Of a stretch of DNA of 64,000 nt, positions 8,255 through 15,734 are shown piece after piece. A model generated the notes under the pieces. The model searched no databases and was not told where the DNA came from. It saw only the letters and a list, made by a program, of their open reading frames with translations. Position 1 is the stretch's first letter. Every line of letters starts with the position of its first letter. The position numbers and the translations under genes were made by a program. Source of the DNA: Actinomadura barringtoniae (GTDB lineage: Bacteria > Actinomycetota > Actinomycetes > Streptosporangiales > Streptosporangiaceae); contig NZ_JAGEOJ010000004.1 in assembly GCF_017573505.1 (NCBI RefSeq), positions 496,001-560,000 of the forward strand, in the 5' to 3' direction.

Positions 8255-9210
8255 AGGTCAGGTCGCTGTGGTGGGCCGCCAGGACCGGCGGTGAACCACC
8301 GTTCGACACCGCGCACCTCAAGGTCTACTACCCGGCGAAGGCCGAGCACACCGACGCCGAGCGGCTCACCGGTGTCCTGCCCGCCGACGGCGAGCACGCG
8401 CCGTACCCGGTCGTGGTCTTCTGCTCAGGGATCAACGTCGGTCAGGACGCCTACCGCTGGCTGGCCGCGGAGATCGCGTCCGCCGGGTTCGTCGTGGTGA
8501 CGTTCGACCGCGTGGCCGAGCTGTTCGGGGGCCAGGTCGGGATCACGCCCGGCGTCGATCTGGAGGCGGCGCGGCCCGAGACCTACGGGCAGCGGCCGAC
8601 CTGCCCGACCATCCCGGCCGTGCTGAACGCGCTGGAGGAGATCGACCTTCTGAAGGGCGTGCTCGACCTGGACCGGATCGCGCTGGGCGGGCACTCGGCC
8701 GGCGGCACCGTCGTGCTGCAGTCGGCGCGGTTCTTCCCCGGCGTACGGGCCTGCTTCGCGTGGGGCACCCACACCATGGTCGCCACGATGCTCGGCTGGC
8801 CCGCCGGGACCGTGCTCCCGGCCCAGGTGGACTGCCCGGTCCTGCTGGGCGTCGGCGGCCGGGACGGGGTGATCATGGGCAGCTCCGACCGCTACGGACA
8901 GCAGGGCGCGGCCCAGGACCCGGTCACCCGCACCTTCCAGGAGGCCCTGTCCGGGCCGGACGACCTGCTGGCGACCGTACCGGGCGCCAACCACTTCATG
9001 ATCGCCGACCCGGTCGACGCCACCGCCGCGCGGGCCTTCCTCGACCTGACCCCCGAGTCCGATCCAGGCGCCGCCCGCCGGGCCTACGCCGACCTGGTCG
9101 TGTCGTTCCTGCACACCCACGTACGCGGCGACGGTGCGTCTCCGGCTGACGCCGGCGCGCCGGACGCCGACCCGAGCCTGATCGACGTGCGGCGCCGGCC
9201 GGGCAGCTAA
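8251..9210 (+). CDS. Cytosolic alpha/beta hydrolase, chlorophyllase-like
   Basis: This 319-residue protein lacks a signal peptide. It has PYPVVVFCSGINVGQDAY as the oxyanion-loop strand, AGFVVVTFDR, the nucleophile elbow GGHSAGGTVVLQ with Ser149, the acid-bearing strand LLGVGGRDGVI and a late His in VPGANHFMI. This order matches chlorophyllase (PF07224/PF12740-type) and related polyester or dienelactone hydrolases. In plants chlorophyllase cleaves phytol from chlorophyll. The ATG overlaps the RCCR-like stop (ATGA), so the two proteins are translationally coupled, and the Rieske oxygenase gene follows after 8 bases. Chlorophyllase activity is an inference from fold plus neighbourhood. A lactone or methyl-ester hydrolase acting later, for example on the isocyclic-ring carboxymethyl ester, is an equally possible role. 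Confidence 0.75.
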   Translation: MKVRSLWWAARTGGEPPFDTAHLKVYYPAKAEHTDAERLTGVLPADGEHAPYPVVVFCSGINVGQDAYRWLAAEIASAGFVVVTFDRVAELFGGQVGITPGVDLEAARPETYGQRPTCPTIPAVLNALEEIDLLKGVLDLDRIALGGHSAGGTVVLQSARFFPGVRACFAWGTHTMVATMLGWPAGTVLPAQVDCPVLLGVGGRDGVIMGSSDRYGQQGAAQDPVTRTFQEALSGPDDLLATVPGANHFMIADPVDATAARAFLDLTPESDPGAARRAYADLVVSFLHTHVRGDGASPADAGAPDADPSLIDVRRRPGS

Positions 9211-9218
9211 GGAGCCCC

Positions 9219-10346
9219 ATGCTCAAGAACTTCTGGTACGCGGTCGAGTTCGCGCACGCCGTCACCCGCTCCCCGCGCAAGGTCACCTGCCTCGGCCAGG
9301 ACTTCGTGCTCTACCGCAAGCGCTCGGGCGACGTCGTGTGCCTGTCCGACCTGTGCGTGCACCGCGGCGGCGCGCTGTCCATGGGCAAGGTCGTGGACGG
9401 CGACGTCATCGCCTGCCCGTACCACGGCTGGCAGTACGGCCCCGACGGCGGCTGCGTGAAGATCCCCGCCAACCCCGGCGGGCGCGGCATCCCCAAGAAG
9501 GCGCGGGTCGACGCCTACCCGGTCCGCGAGGAGTACGGGCTGATCTGGGCCTTCCTCGGCGACCTGCCCGAGGACGAGCGCCCGCCGATCCCGCATTTCC
9601 CGCAGCACGCCGACCCGGCCTTCCGCGCGGTCTACTTCGAGATGGAGATCGGCGCCAACTACGAGCGGACCTTCGAGAACGTCGTGGACGCCTCGCACAC
9701 CCCGTTCGTGCACGGCCACTCGTTCGGCAACCCGGACAAGCCCGAGATCCCCGACTTCGAGATCGTCCAGGACTCCTGGCACGCCGAGGCCGACATCCTG
9801 CTCAGCCCGCCCCCGGCGAAGGGGCTGTGGAAACGGCTCTACAAGGAGAAGCCGGAGCAGGTGGTGGTCACCAACGGGTGGTACCTGCCCAACATCGTCA
9901 AGTTGCACGTGCGGCTGCCGTTCGGCGACCTGATCCTCTACGACCACAACATCCCGCTGAGCCGCGACCGCACCCTGATCAAGATCGTCGGCTACCGGAA
10001 CTTCTTCACCGGCAAGTGGGCCGACGGCAACGCGCTGAAGCGGATCGAGAAGATCCTGCTCCAGGACCGTCCGGTGGTCGAGAGCCAGCGTCCCGAGCTG
10101 CTGCCCTTCGACCTGTCGGACGAGCTGCACATCCGCAGCGACTCGCTCCAGGTCGCCTACCGCCGCCGGCGGCGCGAGCTCATCGAGGCGGGCTGGTGGG
10201 TCGGCGACGACGACGTCGTGACCGGCGACGCACCGCGCCGCAGCGCCACCGTCATCCCGTCCCCCGCGCGCCGCGACAACCCCGAGCTCGCCCGGGCCTG
10301 GCAGCACAAGGCCCGGGGCGCCCCCGCCGAGAAGGAGCAAGCGTGA
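9219..10346 (+). CDS. Rieske non-haem iron oxygenase (PaO/vanillate demethylase-like)
   Basis: This 375-residue oxygenase has the Rieske ligands Cys46-X-His48 and Cys66-X2-His69 (CVHRGG ... CPYHGWQYG) and the mononuclear iron motif in ENVVDASHTPFVH, with Asp157 as bridge and His160 and His165 as ligands. ATG follows TAAGGAG. The single-component architecture with a long C-terminal catalytic domain is the one used by vanillate demethylase, cyanobacterial and plant PaO, and TIC55-type oxygenases. PaO opens the chlorin ring at C4/C5 in plants, and RCCR acts on its product. Here the gene sits between two bilin-reductase-superfamily genes, the same functional pairing. No dedicated ferredoxin or reductase gene is seen nearby, so electrons must come from elsewhere. 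Ring opening of a tetrapyrrole is inference. Confidence 0.88.
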   Translation: MLKNFWYAVEFAHAVTRSPRKVTCLGQDFVLYRKRSGDVVCLSDLCVHRGGALSMGKVVDGDVIACPYHGWQYGPDGGCVKIPANPGGRGIPKKARVDAYPVREEYGLIWAFLGDLPEDERPPIPHFPQHADPAFRAVYFEMEIGANYERTFENVVDASHTPFVHGHSFGNPDKPEIPDFEIVQDSWHAEADILLSPPPAKGLWKRLYKEKPEQVVVTNGWYLPNIVKLHVRLPFGDLILYDHNIPLSRDRTLIKIVGYRNFFTGKWADGNALKRIEKILLQDRPVVESQRPELLPFDLSDELHIRSDSLQVAYRRRRRELIEAGWWVGDDDVVTGDAPRRSATVIPSPARRDNPELARAWQHKARGAPAEKEQA

Positions 10347-11068
10347 GCCTGCCCAGACAGCTGAGCGATCGGACGTTCGCCGCGCTGGCGGACGACCTGC
10401 GCACCGTCCGCACGCTGGACCTGACCAGCGCCATGGCGCCCGACCCGGTGGGGACGATGACCGTCTCGACGGCTCCGGGGCTGGCCAAGGTCGTCTACGT
10501 CGGCCTGTCGGTCCCGCCGATCGGCATGGACAGCCACATGCTGTTCGCCTTCACGCCCGCGGACTCGGCGATCCCTCACTTCACCCTCGACGCGGTCGAG
10601 GCCAACGGCTACCTGGCGTTCCATCTCGACCTGGTCCCGCGCGCCGAGCTCGCCTCGCACCTGGCCTACGTGAACGCCGCGTTCCAGCCGCTCACCCCCG
10701 CGTTCGAGGAGGCGAGCGAGCTCTTCGGCGCCTCACGCGCGGCGATCTCACCGCGCCAGTACGCGATGATGTCGCCCTGGATGCTCGTGCACCGCGCCAC
10801 CGAGGAGCAGTTCCGCGCGGCCGGGCGGTTCGTCGAGGCCTACCTGGAGCACTGGCGGACGCTGCTCGCCAAGGGCCTGCCGGAGGAGGTCGTGGCCTCG
10901 CTCGGCGACACCGACCTGGCCGCACGCGACGCCCGCAACCGCGCGAACCTGTTCAGCCGCGAGGTCGACCCGGTGTGGGCCAACGTCTCCCGGCTGCTCG
11001 GCGACGAGCGGACCGACCGCATCCGCGCCGAGCTCATCACCGACGGGGTGGGTGACGGTGATGGCTGA
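10343..11068 (+). CDS. Ferredoxin-dependent bilin reductase-superfamily protein
   Basis: This 241-residue protein starts with GTG overlapping the Rieske stop. Its order of motifs follows the FDBR/HY2 family (PcyA, PebA, PebB): a strand with MLFAFTPADSAIPHFTLDAV corresponding to LPLFGADLV, then AFHLDLVPRAE corresponding to ALDFQPLF, then MMSPWMLVHRA corresponding to FFSPAFLWTR, a helix FVEAYLEHWRTLL, and a C-terminal NRANLFSREVDPVW helix corresponding to the YRAEKDPA region. Bilin reductases add two electrons at a time from ferredoxin to linear tetrapyrroles. Asp residues in FTLD and HLDL are candidates for the proton-donor positions. It differs clearly from the RCCR-like protein two genes upstream, so the operon has two separate members of the superfamily. 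This is rare outside phototrophs to my knowledge. The assignment is by eye and needs a profile or structure search. Confidence 0.68.
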   Translation: MSLPRQLSDRTFAALADDLRTVRTLDLTSAMAPDPVGTMTVSTAPGLAKVVYVGLSVPPIGMDSHMLFAFTPADSAIPHFTLDAVEANGYLAFHLDLVPRAELASHLAYVNAAFQPLTPAFEEASELFGASRAAISPRQYAMMSPWMLVHRATEEQFRAAGRFVEAYLEHWRTLLAKGLPEEVVASLGDTDLAARDARNRANLFSREVDPVWANVSRLLGDERTDRIRAELITDGVGDGDG

Positions 11069-12011
11069 GCGGCCGAGCGCGTGGCAGACCCGGATCGAGG
11101 GCGAGTGGCACGGGCGGCCGTCGCTGTTCGACGCCACCGGGACCTGGGCGGGCTATGAGGACATCCGCCGCTCGTCGGTCTTCGAGAACGGCACCACCAC
11201 GTACTACATGGACGGCGGGCTGGAGGGCGGCGGGCCGCTGGCCGGGCGCTTCAGGCTCGGCGCCCCGTTCGCCTTCGGGGTGACCGACTCCGACAGCGAC
11301 CGGATCTACACCGGGCCCGACTTCCACGGCACCGGCCGGCCGTACGGCGGCTTCGTCGACGCCCACTACTACGGGCCGGGCTGGCAGGTCGATCTCAACA
11401 CCTGGAACCACGTCCTGCCCGACGGCGAGACCCAGGTGTACTCGTCGGTCCTGTACCAGGGCTGGGCGGCGGTCGGCTGCTTCAACGGCGTCTACAAGCG
11501 CTCCACCGACTACGACTCCAACGAGGCGACCCGGACCGCCATCGAGGACTTCCTCGCGAGCGAGACGCGCAACGGGCCGACGCCGCACATCCTGCCCACC
11601 AAGGCGCACGGCGCGTTCCGCGGCGACTGCGAGCTGTGGGGCGCGGACCAGAAGCGCATCGGCGACGTGCGGGTCCGCATCGAGCTCGAGCCACTCGACC
11701 TGCTGCGGACCCGGCTGCGGACCAGCTGGGAGGGCGCGGTCGAACGGCGCTTCACCACCGACCGCCGCCGGGACGGCTTCCGCTGCTTCTACGAGGGCCC
11801 CGACGCCTGGGGGAACGCCCAGGCGTTCGGGCGTGCCAGCTACCTGAGCCTGCATCTGGCGGACGCTCTCAAGGTCAAGGGCCGCGAGTTCATCATCGAC
11901 GCCGGGCCGGGAATGCGCGCCGGGGAGACGCTGACCGTGGTCTACGAGATCTTCGACGGCAACGTGCTCTCCCGCGTTCTCCACGGCGTTCTGCACTGGG
12001 AGGCCGCATGA
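11061..12011 (+). CDS. Unknown protein, predicted beta-rich, embedded in the tetrapyrrole-type operon
   Basis: I do not recognise this 316-residue protein. It is rich in Gly, Tyr and Trp and alternates short strands with turns (for example WHGRPSLFDATGTWAGYED, TTTYYMDGGLEGGG, DAHYYGPGWQ), which suggests a lipocalin-like or double beta-barrel fold. It may consist of two halves, each opening with a G-x-W/F-x-G strand (GEWHGRP near residue 14; HGAFRGDCELWG near residue 175). No signal peptide or membrane segment is present. ATG 11061 lies inside the end of the previous gene; GTG at 11052 is an alternative start. Its stop overlaps the start of the NYC1/NOL-like SDR gene. A tetrapyrrole-binding or chaperoning barrel would fit the context, but this is speculation. 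Confidence 0.75.
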   Translation: MAERPSAWQTRIEGEWHGRPSLFDATGTWAGYEDIRRSSVFENGTTTYYMDGGLEGGGPLAGRFRLGAPFAFGVTDSDSDRIYTGPDFHGTGRPYGGFVDAHYYGPGWQVDLNTWNHVLPDGETQVYSSVLYQGWAAVGCFNGVYKRSTDYDSNEATRTAIEDFLASETRNGPTPHILPTKAHGAFRGDCELWGADQKRIGDVRVRIELEPLDLLRTRLRTSWEGAVERRFTTDRRRDGFRCFYEGPDAWGNAQAFGRASYLSLHLADALKVKGREFIIDAGPGMRAGETLTVVYEIFDGNVLSRVLHGVLHWEAA

Positions 12012-12787
12012 CGGTCACCGTGATCACCGGCGGAACGCGCGGCATCGGCCTGGGCCTCGCGCGCGCCTTCCTCGACCGCGGCTGCCGGGTCGCCCTGTGC
12101 GGCCGTACGGAGGAATCGGTGGCCAAGGCACTGTCCGATCTCGCCGGTGGAGACAATGCGGTCGGCGTGCCCTGTGACGTGGCCGACCGTTCCGAAGTAC
12201 AGGCGCTGTGGGACCACGCCACGGGCTCGTTCGGCCGGATCGACCACTGGATCAACAACGCCGGGGTCTCCACCGCCCCCAAGCCGCTGTGGCAGGTCAC
12301 GCCCTCGCAGCTGGAGGCCGTCACCCGCACCAACCTGCTCGGCGTGATGAACGGCGGTGCCGTCGCGGTCGCCGGCATGCGCGCGCAGGGCGGCGGCACG
12401 CTCTGGAACATGGAGGGCCTGGGCAGCGACGGCCGCATGGTCCCCGGGCTCGCCCCCTACGGGGCCACCAAACGCGCGGTCACCTACCTCACCGACGCGC
12501 TCGCCAAGGAGCTCAAGGGCACACCCGTGAAGGCGGCCCACCTGTCCCCCGGCATGGTCGTCACCGACCTGCTGCTCCAGGACTACGACCCCGACGAGCT
12601 GGAGAAGGCCAAGAAGGTCTTCAACATCCTGGCCGATCACGTCGAGACGGTGACGCCCTGGCTCGCCGGGCGGATCCTGAACGGCACGCGCAACGGCGGC
12701 CGGGTCGCCTGGCTGACCAAGCGCAAGGCCGCCGGGCGGTTCGCCACGGCGGCGTTCCGCAAGCGCGACCTGTTCGGGGACTCCTGA
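12008..12787 (+). CDS. Short-chain dehydrogenase resembling chlorophyll b reductase (NYC1/NOL)
   Basis: This 259-residue classical SDR has the cofactor loop TGGTRGIG (residues 7-14), NNAG, and the catalytic Tyr151 and Lys155 in YGATKRAV. Outside these general motifs it shares unusual stretches with plant NOL/NYC1, as I remember them: NMEGLGSDGR versus NIDGAGSDGR, APYGATKRAV versus AAYGATKRSV, LSPGMVVTDLLL versus LSPGMVTTDLLM, and FNILADHVETVTPWL versus FINVLAEPAEVVAEYL. The GSDGR segment occupies the place of the usual catalytic Ser strand, and the C-terminal arm after it is NOL-like. NYC1/NOL reduce the C7 formyl group of chlorophyll b to hydroxymethyl. Start and stop overlap both neighbours (ATGA type). 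Substrate identity is inferred. Confidence 0.82.
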   Translation: MTVTVITGGTRGIGLGLARAFLDRGCRVALCGRTEESVAKALSDLAGGDNAVGVPCDVADRSEVQALWDHATGSFGRIDHWINNAGVSTAPKPLWQVTPSQLEAVTRTNLLGVMNGGAVAVAGMRAQGGGTLWNMEGLGSDGRMVPGLAPYGATKRAVTYLTDALAKELKGTPVKAAHLSPGMVVTDLLLQDYDPDELEKAKKVFNILADHVETVTPWLAGRILNGTRNGGRVAWLTKRKAAGRFATAAFRKRDLFGDS

Positions 12788-13425
12788 TGACCGACTACCC
12801 GGTCGCGCTCGCCGTCGAGGACTTCGTCCCGGTGGCGCTCACCGCCACGGGCATCGCGCTGCTCGGTGGCTACGCCGACGCCCGGCTCGGCGCCCGAGCC
12901 GGGCGGCTGACCCGCGTCGCGGCCTGCTCGGTCGGGGCCGGTGGCCTCGCCAAGGCGGGCTGGAAACTGATCGTCGCCCTGGACGGCCCGGACGTTCGCT
13001 GGCTGTATCACGCGCTGTTCCCGTTGCTGGCCATCGGGTTCACGCTCCTGGCGCAGGCGCTGTGGGACCGGCTGCCGCCGTATCTCTCGGCGGGATCGCT
13101 CGTCGCCGCGCTCGCGGTCTCGGCGGTGATCGCCGACACCTGGCCCGCGATGGTACTGACGATCGCGGCGGTGACCGTCTGCGCCGTGCGGCTCCTGCTG
13201 CTCGCGCGCGGCGATCGGGACCGCGCCGGTGCGTGGCTGTTCGGCATCTGGCTGGCGGGCCAGTACGTTCTCGGGCCGCTGGCGGCCCGCCCCGACCAGA
13301 GCGTCGCCCTGCAATGGATCGAACAGGCCTGCAACACGCTCACCCAGGGGGCGTTCGCCTACGCGGCCTGGCGGCTCTCCCGGTCGCCGCGTTCCCAGAC
13401 CGCGAAGGAGGCTGTGACGGCATGA
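12787..13425 (+). CDS. Unknown membrane protein with about six transmembrane segments
   Basis: This 212-residue protein is mostly hydrophobic, with likely helices around residues 10-30, 38-55, 66-90, 96-112, 116-138 and 150-172, and a charged C-terminal tail (RSQTAKEAVTA). It has no signal peptide and no transporter motif that I recognise. ATG shares its first base with the stop of the SDR gene, so it is coupled to the tetrapyrrole-type genes, and its own stop overlaps the next gene. Possible roles are uptake of a breakdown product or anchoring of enzymes that handle lipophilic pigments. Neither is supported by a visible motif. Confidence 0.8.
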   Translation: MTDYPVALAVEDFVPVALTATGIALLGGYADARLGARAGRLTRVAACSVGAGGLAKAGWKLIVALDGPDVRWLYHALFPLLAIGFTLLAQALWDRLPPYLSAGSLVAALAVSAVIADTWPAMVLTIAAVTVCAVRLLLLARGDRDRAGAWLFGIWLAGQYVLGPLAARPDQSVALQWIEQACNTLTQGAFAYAAWRLSRSPRSQTAKEAVTA

Positions 13426-14165
13426 CCGACGCACTCGGCTGGCGCCGGAAGTTCGGCGTCATCGCCCCATCGACCAACACGATCGTCGAGCCCGACTTCT
13501 CCTCCATGACGGTGCCCGGCGTGACGGCGCACTTCTCCCGGATCCACATCCGGGACCAGAACATGGCCGGCGACGAGGGCATGGAACGCCTCCTCGACCA
13601 GATCCGCGCGGAGATCGGCGCCGCCTGCGAGCGCGTCATGACCTGCGAGCCCGACTACATGGTCATGGGCATGTCCGCCGAGACGTTCTGGGGCGGCGTC
13701 GAGGGCAATCGGGCCTTCGTCCGGCAGATCCACGACCTGACCGGCCTGCGGGTGGCGACCGGGGCGGAGGCGTGCGACCGGGCGCTCAAGCTGCACGGCG
13801 CCCGCCGCATCGGCGTGCTCACCCCCTACCAGCCCGTCGGGGACGCGAACGTCCGCACCTTCTTCAGCGAGCTCGGCTTCGAGGTGGCGAAGGTCATCGG
13901 CCTCAAGTGCCCGACCGCCGTCTCCATCGCGCACGTTCCGGAGGAGGAGCTGCGGCTGGCCCTGCAGGAACTGGCCCGCGGCGACGTGGACGCCCTGGTC
14001 CAATGCGGAACGAACCTGTCGATGGTCCGCCTCGCCGACGAGGCCGAACGCTGGCTCGGCATCCCGGTCATCGCCATCAACGCCGCCACCTGGTGGATGG
14101 CGCTGCGCGACAACGGCATCCAGGACACCCTCCAGGGCGCCGGCGCGCTCCTGCGCGAGCACTGA
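13422..14165 (+). CDS. Asp/Glu racemase-superfamily enzyme (arylmalonate decarboxylase / maleate isomerase type)
   Basis: This 247-residue protein opens with KFGVIAPSTNTIVEPDF, the typical start of maleate cis-trans isomerases and arylmalonate decarboxylases, and ends with the second half-site VQCGTNLSM, where Cys195 is the conserved C-terminal cysteine. At the first half-site, where maleate isomerase has its other catalytic Cys, it reads MVMGMSAETFWGG. One-cysteine enzymes of this family include arylmalonate decarboxylase, which removes CO2 from a malonate, so decarboxylase or isomerase chemistry is possible. In a pathway that releases maleimide- or maleate-like fragments either reaction would be useful. 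The ATG overlaps the membrane-protein stop. Family assignment is firm; the exact reaction is not. Confidence 0.82.
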   Translation: MTDALGWRRKFGVIAPSTNTIVEPDFSSMTVPGVTAHFSRIHIRDQNMAGDEGMERLLDQIRAEIGAACERVMTCEPDYMVMGMSAETFWGGVEGNRAFVRQIHDLTGLRVATGAEACDRALKLHGARRIGVLTPYQPVGDANVRTFFSELGFEVAKVIGLKCPTAVSIAHVPEEELRLALQELARGDVDALVQCGTNLSMVRLADEAERWLGIPVIAINAATWWMALRDNGIQDTLQGAGALLREH

Positions 14166-14180
14166 TCGCGAGGTGACGGG

Positions 14181-15725
14181 ATGCCCCTTCGCACCGGTGG
14201 AGCCGCGCTGACCATGGCGGGCGGCGTCCGCGAGTTCGCGGTCGCCACCCCCGACGCCGTCGCGGTCGTGGACGGCGACCGGCGGCTGACCTACCGCGGC
14301 CTGCACGACCGGTCGAGCCGGCTCGCCAACGCCCTGCTGAACGCGGGCCTGCGTCCGGGCGACCGGGTCGCGGTGCTGCTGGGCAACCGATTCGAGTTTC
14401 CCGAGATCATCTGTGGGGTCGCCAAGGCGGGGCTGGTGCTCGTGCCGATCAGCCCGCGCAGCAGCGCGGGCGAATGCGGCTACGCTCTCGGCCACTCGGG
14501 CTGCTCCGCCCTGATCCTGGACGGCGCGTACGCGGGCCTCGCTGCGGAGGCCGGGTCGGGGCTGAAGGTCGTGCTGTCGATCGGCCGGGCCGAGCTCGGG
14601 CCGCCGTACGAGGCCGCGCTCGCCGTCGCACCGGGACGCGACCCGCGGATTCCCGTCGCCGAGAACGATCCGTTCGCGATCTATTACACGTCCGGGACCA
14701 CCGGGAAGCCGAAGGGCGTGCTCAGCAGCCACCGCGCCCGCACCCTGATGTGCTACCTCTCCGCCCTGGAATGGGGCCTCGGCGCCGGAAGGACGAGCCT
14801 CGCGGTCGCCCCGATGTGCCACGGCGCGGGGATGGTCTTCGACTACGCGCCACTGGTCGCGGGCGGCAGCGTCACCATGCTGCGCTCGTGGGATCCCGAC
14901 CGGATGCTGCACCTCACCGAGCGGGATCGGGTCCAGTCGGTCTTCCTGATACCCACGCACGCTCAGATGCTCCGCGCCCTGGGCGACGCGGCCCTGGGCA
15001 GGCGTGACCTGTCGAGCCTGGACACCCTCTACTTCAACGCGGCGGCCTTTCCCGCCGCGCTCAAGGAGTGGGTGACGGGCGCGTTCCCGAAGGCCGGGGT
15101 GCACGAGCTCTACGGTTCGACGGAGGCGGGCATCGTCACCAACTGCCGTCCCGCCGACGCCGCGCGCAAGGCCGGATCCGTCGGCCAGCCCTGGTACATG
15201 ACCGACCTGCGCGTGGTGGACGAGGCCGGGCTCCCGGTCGGGCCCGGTGAACGCGGCGAGCTGTTCAGCCGGTCCCCGTTCCTGATGAGCGGCTACCTGG
15301 ACGACGACGCGGCCACCGCGGCCTGCACCACCGAGGACGGCTACCTGACCTCCGGGGACATCGCGGTCCAGGACGAGGACGGCTTCGTCTCCATCGTCGA
15401 CCGCAAGAAGGACATGATCATCTCTGGCGGGGTGAACGTCGCGCCCCGCGAGGTCGAGGAGGTCCTGGCCGCCTTCCCCGGCGTCGCCGAGGCCGCCGTG
15501 GTCGGTCTCCCCGACGAGCGGTGGGGCGAACGGGTCACCGCGTTCGCCGTCCCGCTCCCCGGTCACGACCTGGACGCCGCCGGCCTCGACGCGCACTGCC
15601 GCGCCCAGCTCTCGGGCCCCAAGGTCCCCCGTTCCATCGAGATCGTCGCCGCACTCCCCCGCAACGGCTCCGGCAAGGTCCTCAGGCGAGAGCTGCGTGC
15701 CCAGAACACATCCCCAGACTCGTAG
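14181..15725 (+). CDS. Acyl-CoA synthetase (AMP-forming, ANL superfamily)
   Basis: This 514-residue enzyme has the P-loop-like YYTSGTTGKPKGV, the A5 motif LYGSTEAG, the A7 motif TSGDIAVQDEDGF, the hinge VDRKKDMIISGGVNV and the C-terminal catalytic lysine in NGSGKVLRRE. It would activate a carboxylic acid to its CoA ester with ATP. GAGGTGACGGG precedes the ATG at 14181. It lies 15 bases after the racemase-family gene and 9 bases before the bicupin, thus in the same operon. Candidate substrates from context are a phytol-derived acid, or a monopyrrole or branched dicarboxylic acid. The sequence does not decide between them. Confidence 0.92.
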   Translation: MPLRTGGAALTMAGGVREFAVATPDAVAVVDGDRRLTYRGLHDRSSRLANALLNAGLRPGDRVAVLLGNRFEFPEIICGVAKAGLVLVPISPRSSAGECGYALGHSGCSALILDGAYAGLAAEAGSGLKVVLSIGRAELGPPYEAALAVAPGRDPRIPVAENDPFAIYYTSGTTGKPKGVLSSHRARTLMCYLSALEWGLGAGRTSLAVAPMCHGAGMVFDYAPLVAGGSVTMLRSWDPDRMLHLTERDRVQSVFLIPTHAQMLRALGDAALGRRDLSSLDTLYFNAAAFPAALKEWVTGAFPKAGVHELYGSTEAGIVTNCRPADAARKAGSVGQPWYMTDLRVVDEAGLPVGPGERGELFSRSPFLMSGYLDDDAATAACTTEDGYLTSGDIAVQDEDGFVSIVDRKKDMIISGGVNVAPREVEEVLAAFPGVAEAAVVGLPDERWGERVTAFAVPLPGHDLDAAGLDAHCRAQLSGPKVPRSIEIVAALPRNGSGKVLRRELRAQNTSPDS

Positions 15726-15734
15726 AGGAGACGC

